Assembly (NCBI GenBank): GCA_036567085.1
Contig: DATCVG010000048.1
Location: 1 to 29,815, forward strand
DNA from: Methylopumilus sp036567085
GTDB lineage: Bacteria; Pseudomonadota; Gammaproteobacteria; Burkholderiales; Methylophilaceae
Length of the DNA stretch: 29,815 bases
Direction: 5' to 3'
The notes beneath the pieces are model-generated. The model had not been told where the DNA came from and ran no database searches. It saw only the letters and a program-made list of their open reading frames with translations. The position numbers were made by a program, and so were the translations under genes. How positions within the stretch are numbered: the first letter of the stretch is position 1; the number at the start of each line of letters is the position of its first letter. This document shows positions 1 through 7,680 of this stretch, piece after piece.

Positions 1-39
1 CAGGCGCTGTTAGAAAATTTAAATGAATTTATTTAAATT

Positions 40-963
40 TTAATTATAAGTTTTTGGATTAAGTTGAATGTAGCTTTGTTCAGCCTTAAGCTTTACCAAC
101 CAACCCTCATAAAATATTTCACTCATCGCAGGATCTATCAAGAGTTTAAAAGGGGCTTTTCCGCCTCGATAGGTTAATTTTTGACCTTCGGTAAGTGAAT
201 ACTTATTTTCTGTACCTTCAGCATCTAATATACAAATCGTTTGTTGACCTTTAGAGATAATATGGAAGTAGTCACTAGGCTTAAGAGGATCCGAAGGAGA
301 AGAAACTTGTATAATTGGTTTTGAAATAGCTTGACCACACATTTTAATAGCAAGATCCTTATTATTTTTTTCTAGGTTTTTGACTTCAATAGGTACCGCC
401 TTCCTAGATAGTTGCTTCTCTTCTAAAGGTTTAATCTCATAAGTTGCTATATCATTAGGAAGAGAATCAAAATTGAATAATTCAACTTCCTTACCTTCAA
501 AATTTTTATGAGCAACAGCATATTTTTGGTAAACACCAATTACAAAGTTAGATACAAAAAGAAAGATAATAAAATAAAAAATATGAGGTACTTTGATATA
601 TGTTTTTGCCCATACAAAAAATGATTTTATTTTTATTAAAAATAGTATTTTTTTCTTAGGTAATTCATCCGTTTTATTTATTCTATTTTCTAATTCAGGC
701 TCTGGGAGATTTAAAGATTTAGTTTTATTTTTTGTATTTTCAATAATGGTATCAATATCCAATTCAAGAAAAGCTGCATATTTTCTTATCGATATGAGTT
801 TGATTTGAAAAGATACAAAGCCATCTTTCTTATTTTCTTCCATAGAGATGATATGTTTGTTACTTAAAGTTAAACGATGTGCAACATCATCTATCGAAAG
901 ATTTAGATCTTCGCGCGCTTCTTTTAAAAGATGGCCATGAATAATGATTGAATCGTTTGACAT
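40..963 (-). CDS. rodZ: RodZ-like helix-turn-helix membrane protein
   Basis: This is a bitopic inner-membrane protein of the RodZ type, a family that links MreB to cell-wall synthesis and rod shape. The N-terminal ~80 residues form an Xre-like helix-turn-helix (LKEAREDLNLSIDDVAHRLT), followed by a polar linker, one transmembrane segment near residues 127-147 (HIFYFIIFLFVSNFVIGVY) and a periplasmic C-terminal domain resembling DUF4115. At ~307 residues it is close to the usual family length. A GTG lies directly before the ATG; I chose the ATG at 961-963. In many proteobacteria rodZ precedes ispG, which would lie beyond the left edge, but the 39 bases there show no start codon. The sequence is diverged from E. 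coli RodZ, so a generic RodZ-like regulator remains possible. Confidence 0.75.
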   Translation of the reverse strand: MSNDSIIIHGHLLKEAREDLNLSIDDVAHRLTLSNKHIISMEENKKDGFVSFQIKLISIRKYAAFLELDIDTIIENTKNKTKSLNLPEPELENRINKTDELPKKKILFLIKIKSFFVWAKTYIKVPHIFYFIIFLFVSNFVIGVYQKYAVAHKNFEGKEVELFNFDSLPNDIATYEIKPLEEKQLSRKAVPIEVKNLEKNNKDLAIKMCGQAISKPIIQVSSPSDPLKPSDYFHIISKGQQTICILDAEGTENKYSLTEGQKLTYRGGKAPFKLLIDPAMSEIFYEGWLVKLKAEQSYIQLNPKTYN

Positions 964-1017
964 CACATGATTTACGAAAGTAAAGATAAAATAGTATCCT
1001 AATAAGAGTTTTTTTCA

Positions 1018-1053
1018 ATCATTACTGAAACATATATATGGCGCGGTAATGAT
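1018..1053. repeat. Inverted repeat between rodZ and yqhA-like gene
   Basis: Perfect 8-base arms ATCATTAC (1018-1025) and GTAATGAT (1046-1053) are separated by 20 bases. They lie in the short divergent region between the RodZ-like gene and the UPF0114 gene. The repeat could be an operator for one or both promoters, or an RNA hairpin in the leader of the downstream gene. No U-run follows, so it is not a terminator. Confidence 0.4.
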
Positions 1054-1090
1054 ATGATTTATCCAATTAACGATAACTGATGGAGATCGA

Positions 1091-1609
1091 ATGAAGGCTG
1101 AAGAAATTATAGAAAAATTAGTATTTAAGAGTCGATGGATATTAGCCCCTATGTATTTGGGTTTGGTCGGTGGATTAGTTTGTTTACTTATAAAATTTAG
1201 CCAAGAATTTCTTCATATCATGATGACGGTAGCTGACACACCGGAAAGAGAGATTGTTTTATCAATTTTAGCCTTAGTAGATATGACGCTTGTTGCAAAT
1301 CTTCTTATAATGGTTATCTTTAGTGGCTATGAGAACTTTGTATCTAAAATAGATATCGATAATCATGAAGATAAGCCTCATTGGATGGGTAAAGTTGATT
1401 ATTCTGGATTAAAGCTTAAGTTGATTGGCTCAATAGTTGCAATTTCTGCCATCGATCTTTTGAAAGCTTTTATGCATGCGTCCATACCAGGACAAATGCT
1501 TACAAATACTCAAATGGCTTGGATGGTGGGTATTCACGCTACATTCATCATCTCAGGTGTTCTCTTTGCAATTATGGATAAAATTGCAGAAGATACTCCG
1601 CATCATTAA
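1091..1609 (+). CDS. YqhA/UPF0114 (TIGR00645) family membrane protein
   Basis: This is a small integral membrane protein of the UPF0114/YqhA family, whose biochemical function is not established. The 172-residue product has about four hydrophobic segments: residues ~17-37 (ILAPMYLGLVGGLVCLLIKF), ~57-80, ~108-126 and ~142-163. The conserved family core includes the RWILAPMYLGL and IFSGYENFVSKID stretches. GGAG ends five bases before the ATG, a good ribosome binding site. It precedes the TPR/2OG-oxygenase gene by 11 bases, so the two are probably co-transcribed. The family call is confident, the role unknown. Confidence 0.85.
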   Translation: MKAEEIIEKLVFKSRWILAPMYLGLVGGLVCLLIKFSQEFLHIMMTVADTPEREIVLSILALVDMTLVANLLIMVIFSGYENFVSKIDIDNHEDKPHWMGKVDYSGLKLKLIGSIVAISAIDLLKAFMHASIPGQMLTNTQMAWMVGIHATFIISGVLFAIMDKIAEDTPHH

Positions 1610-1620
1610 AAGCCTTTGTA

Positions 1621-3204
1621 ATGAGAATTTTAAAGCAATCAGAAATTAATAATTTATTACAACTTCATCAGTCAGGCCAATTATATCTTGCGGAACAAAA
1701 AGCAAAAAAATTACTAGATGAATTTCCACAAGAATTAATTTTGCATAATATTTTAGGTGTATCTCAAGAAGCACAAAAAAAATTTAAAGAAGCCGCCGAC
1801 AGCTATCGTAACGCTTTAAAAATTCAACCACAATTTGCGGAGATGCATTTTAATTTAGGTTCAGTACTGTACCAGTTAGGCGATAATCAAAGTGCAATTC
1901 AACATTATCAAAAAGCAATACAGATAAAGCCTGATTTAGTGGTAGCGTATTTTAATCTAGGTATTGCATATCAAAATCAATCACAATTCGATAAAGCCTT
2001 AAGCGCTTATCAAAAGGCAATTGATTTAGAGCCAGGATTCTATGAGGCACATGGCAATAAGGGTGCTGTCTATTTACTTCAAGGTGACTTTGATCAAGCG
2101 ATTCATTCTTTTCAACAATCACTCAACATTCAAGATCACCCTCGAGGACATTTTAATTTAGGTAATGCTTATCGCAATCAGGGATACCTAGAAAAAGCTA
2201 TTCAATCATATCGAAAAGCGATTGCAATGAGTCCAAATGATGCTGAAGTTTGCTCAGTATTAGGTGATGCATTATGGCATCAAGGCAACATTTCAGAAGC
2301 CAATCAATACCTAAGACAAGCTGTGAAATTAAATTCAGAAAATCCAATAGCCAATTACAATCTTGCTACTTTCCTTCATGATAATAAAAAATTTCAGGAG
2401 GCTTATGAGTTTTACAAAGCCTCTCAAATGAAAGATTGGGAAGAGCGCGCACTTTATTGTTTATATAAAACAAAACAATTTGATATTTTTGAAAAAGAAT
2501 TAAATAGTGCGATTCTTAAAAAGAATACATCACCATTGTTAGCAACACTATCGACTCACTTTGGAAAAAACTTTCACAAAGAAGACCGCTACAATTTTTG
2601 TCCAGACCCGCTCCGTTTTGTATTTCATGGCCAAGTGAATGCCTTAAAAGATCCTAAGGATGATTTACTAAAATCACTCTTACATGATATCAACGAAGCT
2701 GACATTTCTGAGCGCATGCAAAGTCGATTAATCAATGGGATTCAATCATCAGGGAACCTCTTTAAACGAAAGGATTCTTCTTTTAAAAGGTTGTCAGAAG
2801 AGATTACATTACTTATTAAAAGATATTACGATCACTATAAAAATGAAGACTCAATATTTATAAAGGCATTTCCAAAAAATATTGAGTTTAGCAGTTCTTG
2901 GTTTGTCAAAATGCAGTCAGGCGGTCATTTGAGCTCTCATATTCATGAAGAGGGTTGGATTAGTGGAGCCGTTTATTTGGCGATTCCCCAAGAAAAAAAA
3001 CAACCAGATGAAGGCGGTATTGAATTAAGTATCGATGGAGATGATTACCCAAGAATGCACGATAACTTTGAAAAAAAATTATACCTACCTCAAGTTGGTG
3101 ATGTTATTTTTTTTCCATCTTCCGTTTTTCATCGAACGATACCTTTCAGTTCCAATGAGGAGCGAATCTGTATTGCCTTTGACTTAAAACCCGCAGACTT
3201 TTAG
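1621..3204 (+). CDS. TPR protein with C-terminal 2OG-Fe(II) oxygenase domain
   Basis: Residues ~5-290 consist of tandem tetratricopeptide repeats (for example AEMHFNLGSVLYQLGDNQSA and VAYFNLGIAYQNQSQFDKAL), a protein-interaction scaffold. Residues ~425-527 resemble the putative 2OG-Fe(II) oxygenase family PF13759. H440/H442 in the SSHIHEEGWISGAVYL stretch and H504 in FPSSVFHRT are candidate iron ligands, and R515 in NEERICIAFD is the likely 2-oxoglutarate anchor. The catalytic core thus looks intact, but the substrate is unknown; hydroxylation of a protein or peptide bound by the TPRs is only inference. No signal peptide is visible, so it is probably cytoplasmic. The start has only a weak Shine-Dalgarno. 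Its TAG stop overlaps the stop of the convergent YihY gene. Confidence 0.75.
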   Translation: MRILKQSEINNLLQLHQSGQLYLAEQKAKKLLDEFPQELILHNILGVSQEAQKKFKEAADSYRNALKIQPQFAEMHFNLGSVLYQLGDNQSAIQHYQKAIQIKPDLVVAYFNLGIAYQNQSQFDKALSAYQKAIDLEPGFYEAHGNKGAVYLLQGDFDQAIHSFQQSLNIQDHPRGHFNLGNAYRNQGYLEKAIQSYRKAIAMSPNDAEVCSVLGDALWHQGNISEANQYLRQAVKLNSENPIANYNLATFLHDNKKFQEAYEFYKASQMKDWEERALYCLYKTKQFDIFEKELNSAILKKNTSPLLATLSTHFGKNFHKEDRYNFCPDPLRFVFHGQVNALKDPKDDLLKSLLHDINEADISERMQSRLINGIQSSGNLFKRKDSSFKRLSEEITLLIKRYYDHYKNEDSIFIKAFPKNIEFSSSWFVKMQSGGHLSSHIHEEGWISGAVYLAIPQEKKQPDEGGIELSIDGDDYPRMHDNFEKKLYLPQVGDVIFFPSSVFHRTIPFSSNEERICIAFDLKPADF

Positions 3205-4439
3205 CGTTGCTGTAATCTTAAGGACATTTTTCTTAAAAATTTCATTGCTACTTTAGGTTCGTCGGCAAGCATCATTTCTAGATGTACTTTTGGAATCGCA
3301 ATAATTTCAGATTCATTTGAAGTCGATATAGCTGACGCAATAGTTGGTGTTTCATTTAACACTGCCATTTCACCAAAATATTCATGCGCTTTTAAAGAGC
3401 GTATCACTCGACAGTCTTGAGTTAAATTGACAGAACCTTGAACGATATAATACACATTATGTTCACGATTACCTTGCTCAAAAATTATTGCATTTTGCTT
3501 GTATATTTTTCCGTAACGCGAAGCAAGATAATGAATGAATGAGCCCGAAAGCGGAATGGAGTCGTCAAATAATTTTTTTAATAACAACATATCTTTTTTG
3601 TGAAGTGTTGCCATAAGCTCTACACCAAGTAAATAAGATGCGATATTAAGATAAAGCCATATCAGTGAAATAAAAAGATTTCTCATACCACCAAAAAAGG
3701 TGCCATAGGATTGACTCAATGATAAAAAGATGTCGAAAGTTGATCTGAGTCCAAGCCATAAGAGAGCGGTGAGTACTGAACCTAAAACAATATGTTTTAC
3801 ATCGACTTTAATGGGAAAGAAGAAGCGATTAAAAAGTGCTAAAGACAAAACAACAAATGAAAATGAACTTATAAAATAAATCATTTGTGAATTTACAAAA
3901 CTTAAATATTCGCCAAAGAACATGGCAGCTTTTTGAAGGACCATGCCTGATAGAGTAAAGAAGAAGAAAAGTAAAAGTATGCCAATAATAGCGACAATAT
4001 CTCGAAACTTACTTTTTAGAAATGATGGATCTTCTTCAGTCGCTGAAATAATGAGAAGACTTGCACGAAGAGAGCTTGTGAGGGGAGTTGCTGCCCACAA
4101 TAAAATTAATGTACCTAAGATACCCCATACTTTGGTATGGCTTGATATCTTATAAACTTCAAGCATAATTTTTTTACTCATTTGCGGTAATAAGTCACTT
4201 GTAAGAAGTGCTAATCTCCCTAAAGCAAACTCAGAATTAACTAACCAATGACTTAAGAAAAAGAAAATGAGAAGAATCATGGGAATGAATGCAAAAAGAG
4301 AAAAGAAAGATAAGGATGCAGTTAAACCAAATATATTGTGACGTTTACAGCCTGCTAATGTTTCTTTCATCATGAAGATGGGTAGTGATTCATCTTTTTT
4401 TTGGTAAAGATTTTTGAAAAGCGGATGTAATTTAATCAT
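3201..4439 (-). CDS. YihY/BrkB-family membrane protein fused to cyclic nucleotide-binding domain
   Basis: The N-terminal ~280 residues are a polytopic YihY/BrkB (UPF0761) domain with about six membrane segments, once mislabelled RNase BN. The last ~110 residues form a cNMP-binding-type beta-barrel with the typical run INAIIFEQG-like entry, YYIVQGSVNL, EYFGEMAVLNETPTIASAIS and an acidic-hydrophobic end helix. The phosphate-binding cassette FGEMAVLNETPTIAS lacks the usual Arg of classical cAMP sites (RxA becomes PTIAS), so ligand binding is uncertain. The ATG overlaps the last base of the iminopeptidase stop codon (TAATG), which suggests translational coupling. The stop codon is shared on the opposite strand with that of the TPR gene. 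YihY proteins have no firmly known function; a regulated transporter is inference. Confidence 0.8.
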   Translation of the reverse strand: MIKLHPLFKNLYQKKDESLPIFMMKETLAGCKRHNIFGLTASLSFFSLFAFIPMILLIFFFLSHWLVNSEFALGRLALLTSDLLPQMSKKIMLEVYKISSHTKVWGILGTLILLWAATPLTSSLRASLLIISATEEDPSFLKSKFRDIVAIIGILLLFFFFTLSGMVLQKAAMFFGEYLSFVNSQMIYFISSFSFVVLSLALFNRFFFPIKVDVKHIVLGSVLTALLWLGLRSTFDIFLSLSQSYGTFFGGMRNLFISLIWLYLNIASYLLGVELMATLHKKDMLLLKKLFDDSIPLSGSFIHYLASRYGKIYKQNAIIFEQGNREHNVYYIVQGSVNLTQDCRVIRSLKAHEYFGEMAVLNETPTIASAISTSNESEIIAIPKVHLEMMLADEPKVAMKFLRKMSLRLQQR

Positions 4440-5404
4440 TAAGCTAATGCTCTATAGTGATTGGTAGCTTTAACGAGTTCGCTTGTCATTGAGGGTTCTG
4501 AGGCTGAGTGCCCTGCATCTGGGACCATAATAAAATTTGCATGTGGTACACGTTGATAAAGTTCATAGGCCGTAATAGGAGGACACACCATATCATAGCG
4601 TCCTTGAATAATGGTTATTGGAATATCTTTCAACTGTTTAACTTCTTTTAATATTTTTTTGCCATCAATAAAACATTGATCTTTGATGTAATGAAGTTGA
4701 ACGCGTGCACGCGCAATTTCATTTTGTATATCTTCAACTGTCAGTGTTTTATTCTCTTCTGCTTGAGGCAATAGTTTTAAAAGGCTACTTTCAAAACGAT
4801 TCCATGCAATGGATGCAGGCCCACTGATTTTTAAATCACTTGAAAATACAAGCTCACTATAATTTTTTACAAGATCATCACGTTTATTATTTGGCAAGAA
4901 ATCAAGCAGTGTTTGATGGGCTTCTGGAAAAAAAGCTTTGACCTCATCTAGAAACCAATCAAGTTCAGTTTTACGACTTAAGAAGATCCCTCGCAAAATA
5001 AGTGCTTTGATCGTTTCAGGGTATTGAGTCGCGTAAGTTAATGCTAAAGCACTTCCCCAAGAGCCTCCAAAAATAATCCAGCGTTTTATATCGAAATGTT
5101 TACGAATTGCTTCCATGTCAGATAAAAGATCTTGAGTGGTATTGCCATTCGTCTCTCCTAAGGGCTTACTTTGCCCACAGCCTCTTTGGTCAAACAGAAT
5201 GATTTGGTAGTGTTTTGGATCAAAAAATTGTCTTTGTTTGGGGTTGGTTCCACCACCAGGCCCGCCATGAAGAAAAATAATAGGTTTTCCATGGGGATTT
5301 CCTGAAAGTTCGACATAAATTTTATGTCCATGAGATCTTTCTATCCAGGTCGCATGATAGGGAGAAATCTCTGGATATAAAGTATATAAAGAGTCAGTTG
5401 GCAT
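4439..5404 (-). CDS. pip: Proline iminopeptidase
   Basis: This is a cytosolic alpha/beta hydrolase of peptidase family S33 that removes N-terminal proline from peptides. The sequence shows the oxyanion motif HGGPGGG (residues 46-52), DQRGCGQS (72-79) and the nucleophile elbow GGSWGS with Ser115. Asp271 (GRYDMVCPP) and His299 (DAGHSASEP) complete the triad. The length of 321 residues is normal for the family and the N-terminus (YPEISPYHATWIERSHGHKI in part) is typical. It is the first gene of a coupled pair with the YihY-cNMP gene, a pairing whose meaning is not obvious. Its start faces away from xoxF, leaving ~280 bases between them for two divergent promoters. Confidence 0.92.
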   Translation of the reverse strand: MPTDSLYTLYPEISPYHATWIERSHGHKIYVELSGNPHGKPIIFLHGGPGGGTNPKQRQFFDPKHYQIILFDQRGCGQSKPLGETNGNTTQDLLSDMEAIRKHFDIKRWIIFGGSWGSALALTYATQYPETIKALILRGIFLSRKTELDWFLDEVKAFFPEAHQTLLDFLPNNKRDDLVKNYSELVFSSDLKISGPASIAWNRFESSLLKLLPQAEENKTLTVEDIQNEIARARVQLHYIKDQCFIDGKKILKEVKQLKDIPITIIQGRYDMVCPPITAYELYQRVPHANFIMVPDAGHSASEPSMTSELVKATNHYRALA

Positions 5405-5518
5405 AGAAAATAATTAGCTTTCTTATTGATTTTATTAGGTATTTTAACAAATTTAGCAAAGTTCAGGAATAATTAAAATTGAGGCATAAAAAAATGTTAA
5501 CAAATTGTAACGAAATTG

Positions 5519-5547
5519 TTGCAATTCTAAAAAAAGAGGCATATATT
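5519..5547 (+). promoter_or_regulatory. Candidate sigma70 promoter of xoxF
   Basis: TTGCAA at 5519-5524 and TATATT at 5542-5547 are separated by 17 bases, a good match to a housekeeping promoter. It would start transcription near 5553-5555, giving xoxF a leader of about 135 bases. The prediction is by eye; other -35-like hexamers (TTGTAA, TTGTTG) lie just upstream. Confidence 0.5.
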
Positions 5548-5555
5548 ACTACTCA

Positions 5556-5635
5556 AGCACAAGTCAAATTGTGCTGAAAGTAGGCCTTCGAAGCACTTTC
5601 AAGTCTTAAAGTGAAACACTTTAAAATTTAAAGTG
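5556..5635 (+). promoter_or_regulatory. Repeat-rich xoxF leader with mutually exclusive hairpins or operator boxes
   Basis: A hairpin with 7-base arms AGCACAA (5556-5562) and TTGTGCT (5569-5575) sits at the predicted 5' end of the transcript. It is followed by alternating arms: GAAAGT (5576-5581), CACTTTC (5594-5600), TTAAAGTG (5606-5613), CACTTTAAA (5617-5625) and TTTAAAGTG (5627-5635). Each arm can pair with the neighbour on either side, and 5617-5635 is a perfect 19-base palindrome around one central base. The array could act as RNA (switchable leader, stability element) or as DNA (binding boxes of a regulator). No U-run directly follows the last arm, so simple attenuation by termination is not supported. 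Confidence 0.55.
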
Positions 5636-5688
5636 ACTAGAGAGTTTACTTCTTTTTAAAACCCTTAGTAAAAACTATGGAGATTTAT

Positions 5689-7563
5689 ATGAAAATTAAT
5701 AAAATCAAGTTAGCTCTTGGTTTAGTAGCTGGTCTATCAGTGGCAATGCCAATGATTGCTTCAGCAGCTGCTGATCAAGAAAAAGCTATTGCTGATGCTA
5801 ATAACTGGGCAGCACCACGCGGTGACTACACAAACCAAGCACACAGCAAATTAACTCAAATCAACCAAGGTAATGTAAAAAACCTTAAAGCAGCATGGAC
5901 ATTCGCAACCGGTGTAAACCGTGGTCACGAAGGTGCTCCGCTCGTTATTGGTAACATGATGTATGTACATACAGCATTCCCAAATAACATCTATGCGCTT
6001 GACTTAAACGACAATCAAAAAATCGTTTGGTCTTACTTCCCAAAACAAGATCCATCAGTTCAAGCAGTTCTTTGCTGTGACAACGTTTCACGTGGTCTTG
6101 GTTATGGCGACGGTAAAATCTTCTTACAACAAAACGACGGTATGTTAGTTGCTTTGGATGCTAAGTCAGGTAAAAAATTATGGGATGCTAAAAACACTGA
6201 CCCTAAAGTTGGTGCTACAAACACAAACGCTCCTCATGTAATCAAAGATAAAGTTTTAACAGGTTGTTCTGGTGCTGAATTCGGTGTTCGCTGCTTTATC
6301 TCAGCTTATACTCTAGACGGCAAGTTAGCTTGGAAAGCTTACTCAACAGGTCCTGACGCTGAAGTATTAATCGGCAAAGACTTTAACAAAGACACACCAC
6401 TTTACTCAGCATTATCAGTCTATGAAGACGTTAATGGTGGTAACAAACAAGGCGGTTCATTCAAGAAAATTGATACTGCTAAGTTAAAAGGCGGTGAAAA
6501 AGATCTTGGTCTTAAAACATGGTTAAAACCACAAGCAGTTAAAGATGGTTGGCAACATGGTGGTGGCTCTGTATGGGGCTGGTGGCCATATGATCCAAAA
6601 ACAAACTTAGTGTACTACGGTACAGGTAACCCATCAGTTTGGAATCCAGATGTACGTCCAGGCGACAATAAATGGTCTATGACTGTTTTCGCACGTGACT
6701 TAAACACTGGCGTTGCACGCTGGGGTATGCAAATGACTCCACATGACGAGTGGGATTACGACGGTATTAACGAAGTGATCTTATTTGACAATGGTGGTAA
6801 GACTTATGCATGGCACCATGACCGTAACGGTTTTGCTTACACATGGCAAGCTGACAACGGTGTTTTAGTTGCTGCAGAAAAAGTACATCCATTTGTTAAC
6901 TGGGCAACTGACGTTGACAAAAAATCTGGTGTACCTAACAAGCTAGCTTCAGCTTCTACTCACCAAGACTACAATGCTAAGGGTGTTTGCCCAGCTGCAT
7001 TGGGTACAAAAGATCAACAACCAGCTGCTTACTCACCTAAGACTGGCCTTATCTACTCACCACTCAACCACGTATGTATGACATACGAACCAGTTGAGTC
7101 TAAGTATGTAGCAGGTCAACCATGGGTTGGTGCAACATTAACTATGTTTGCTGGTCCAGACGGTGTTATGGGTGGCTTCGCTGCTTATGATCCAATGACA
7201 AACAAAAAAGCTTGGTACAACAAAGAGAAATTCTCTGCTTGGGGCGGTGCTTTAACAACTGCTTCAGACTTAGTTTTCTACGGTACTCTTGACCGTTGGT
7301 TCAAAGCTCTTGACGCTAAGTCAGGTAAAGAACTTTGGAAGTTCCAAGTTGGTTCTGGTGTGATTGGTAATGCATTCACATACTCAAACGGCGGCAAACA
7401 ATACGTTGGTGTTTTATCAGGTATTGGTGGTTGGGCTGGCGTTGCGATGAACCTTGGCTTAACTAACCCAACAGACGCTCTTGGCGCTGCTGGTGGTTAT
7501 GCTGAACTTACTAAGTACAATGCTGCTCCTGGCGGCGGTGCTTTAACAGTATTTAGCCTATAA
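5689..7563 (+). CDS. xoxF: Lanthanide-dependent PQQ methanol dehydrogenase XoxF
   Basis: This periplasmic quinoprotein oxidises methanol and hands electrons to a c-type cytochrome. I chose the ATG at 5689 because GGAG (5679-5682) lies six bases before it; an upstream in-frame ATG at 5677 overlaps that ribosome binding site. The 624-residue precursor has a signal peptide likely cut after Ala26 (IASA). The vicinal disulfide Cys129-Cys130, E197 in GAEFG, N314 in GTGNP and D356 in DEWDYDG fit the cofactor site of the family. D358, the second Asp of WDYD, is the extra residue that separates lanthanide XoxF from calcium MxaF. The codons favour AAC, TTC, TAC and GAC visibly more than neighbouring genes, as expected for very high expression. 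Assignment to the XoxF4 clade is inference from the apparent organism. Confidence 0.97.
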   Translation: MKINKIKLALGLVAGLSVAMPMIASAAADQEKAIADANNWAAPRGDYTNQAHSKLTQINQGNVKNLKAAWTFATGVNRGHEGAPLVIGNMMYVHTAFPNNIYALDLNDNQKIVWSYFPKQDPSVQAVLCCDNVSRGLGYGDGKIFLQQNDGMLVALDAKSGKKLWDAKNTDPKVGATNTNAPHVIKDKVLTGCSGAEFGVRCFISAYTLDGKLAWKAYSTGPDAEVLIGKDFNKDTPLYSALSVYEDVNGGNKQGGSFKKIDTAKLKGGEKDLGLKTWLKPQAVKDGWQHGGGSVWGWWPYDPKTNLVYYGTGNPSVWNPDVRPGDNKWSMTVFARDLNTGVARWGMQMTPHDEWDYDGINEVILFDNGGKTYAWHHDRNGFAYTWQADNGVLVAAEKVHPFVNWATDVDKKSGVPNKLASASTHQDYNAKGVCPAALGTKDQQPAAYSPKTGLIYSPLNHVCMTYEPVESKYVAGQPWVGATLTMFAGPDGVMGGFAAYDPMTNKKAWYNKEKFSAWGGALTTASDLVFYGTLDRWFKALDAKSGKELWKFQVGSGVIGNAFTYSNGGKQYVGVLSGIGGWAGVAMNLGLTNPTDALGAAGGYAELTKYNAAPGGGALTVFSL

Positions 7564-7612
7564 TTAATCGAAAGATTTTTTATAGAACTAACTGTTAGTT
7601 AGTATGTCCTAT

Positions 7613-7644
7613 AAACACCCTGCTTTCGAGCGGGGTGTTTTTTT
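7613..7644 (+). terminator. Strong intrinsic terminator after xoxF
   Basis: AAACACCC (7613-7620) pairs with GGGTGTTT (7633-7640), and inner pairs extend the stem to about 12 base pairs closing on a TTCG tetraloop (7625-7628). Seven T residues (7638-7644) follow. A small hairpin (AACTAAC/GTTAGTT, 7586-7600) precedes it. It should separate the very abundant xoxF message from xoxJ. Confidence 0.92.
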
Positions 7645-7680
7645 ATAGGAGTCACGATTATTCATTGCCAAGGAAAAAGA

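Noticed and set aside
1..39. Start of ispG at the left edge
   Set aside because: The gene order would suggest it, but no start codon is present in these bases, so nothing can be annotated.
5677..5688. Upstream in-frame ATG giving XoxF four extra residues (MEIY)
   Set aside because: It overlaps the GGAG that serves the ATG at 5689, has no ribosome binding site of its own, and the signal peptide begins naturally at MKINKIK.
6151..7340. Repeated DAKSGK-LW stretches in xoxF as a DNA repeat
   Set aside because: These are the tryptophan-docking repeats of the PQQ beta-propeller, normal for the family.
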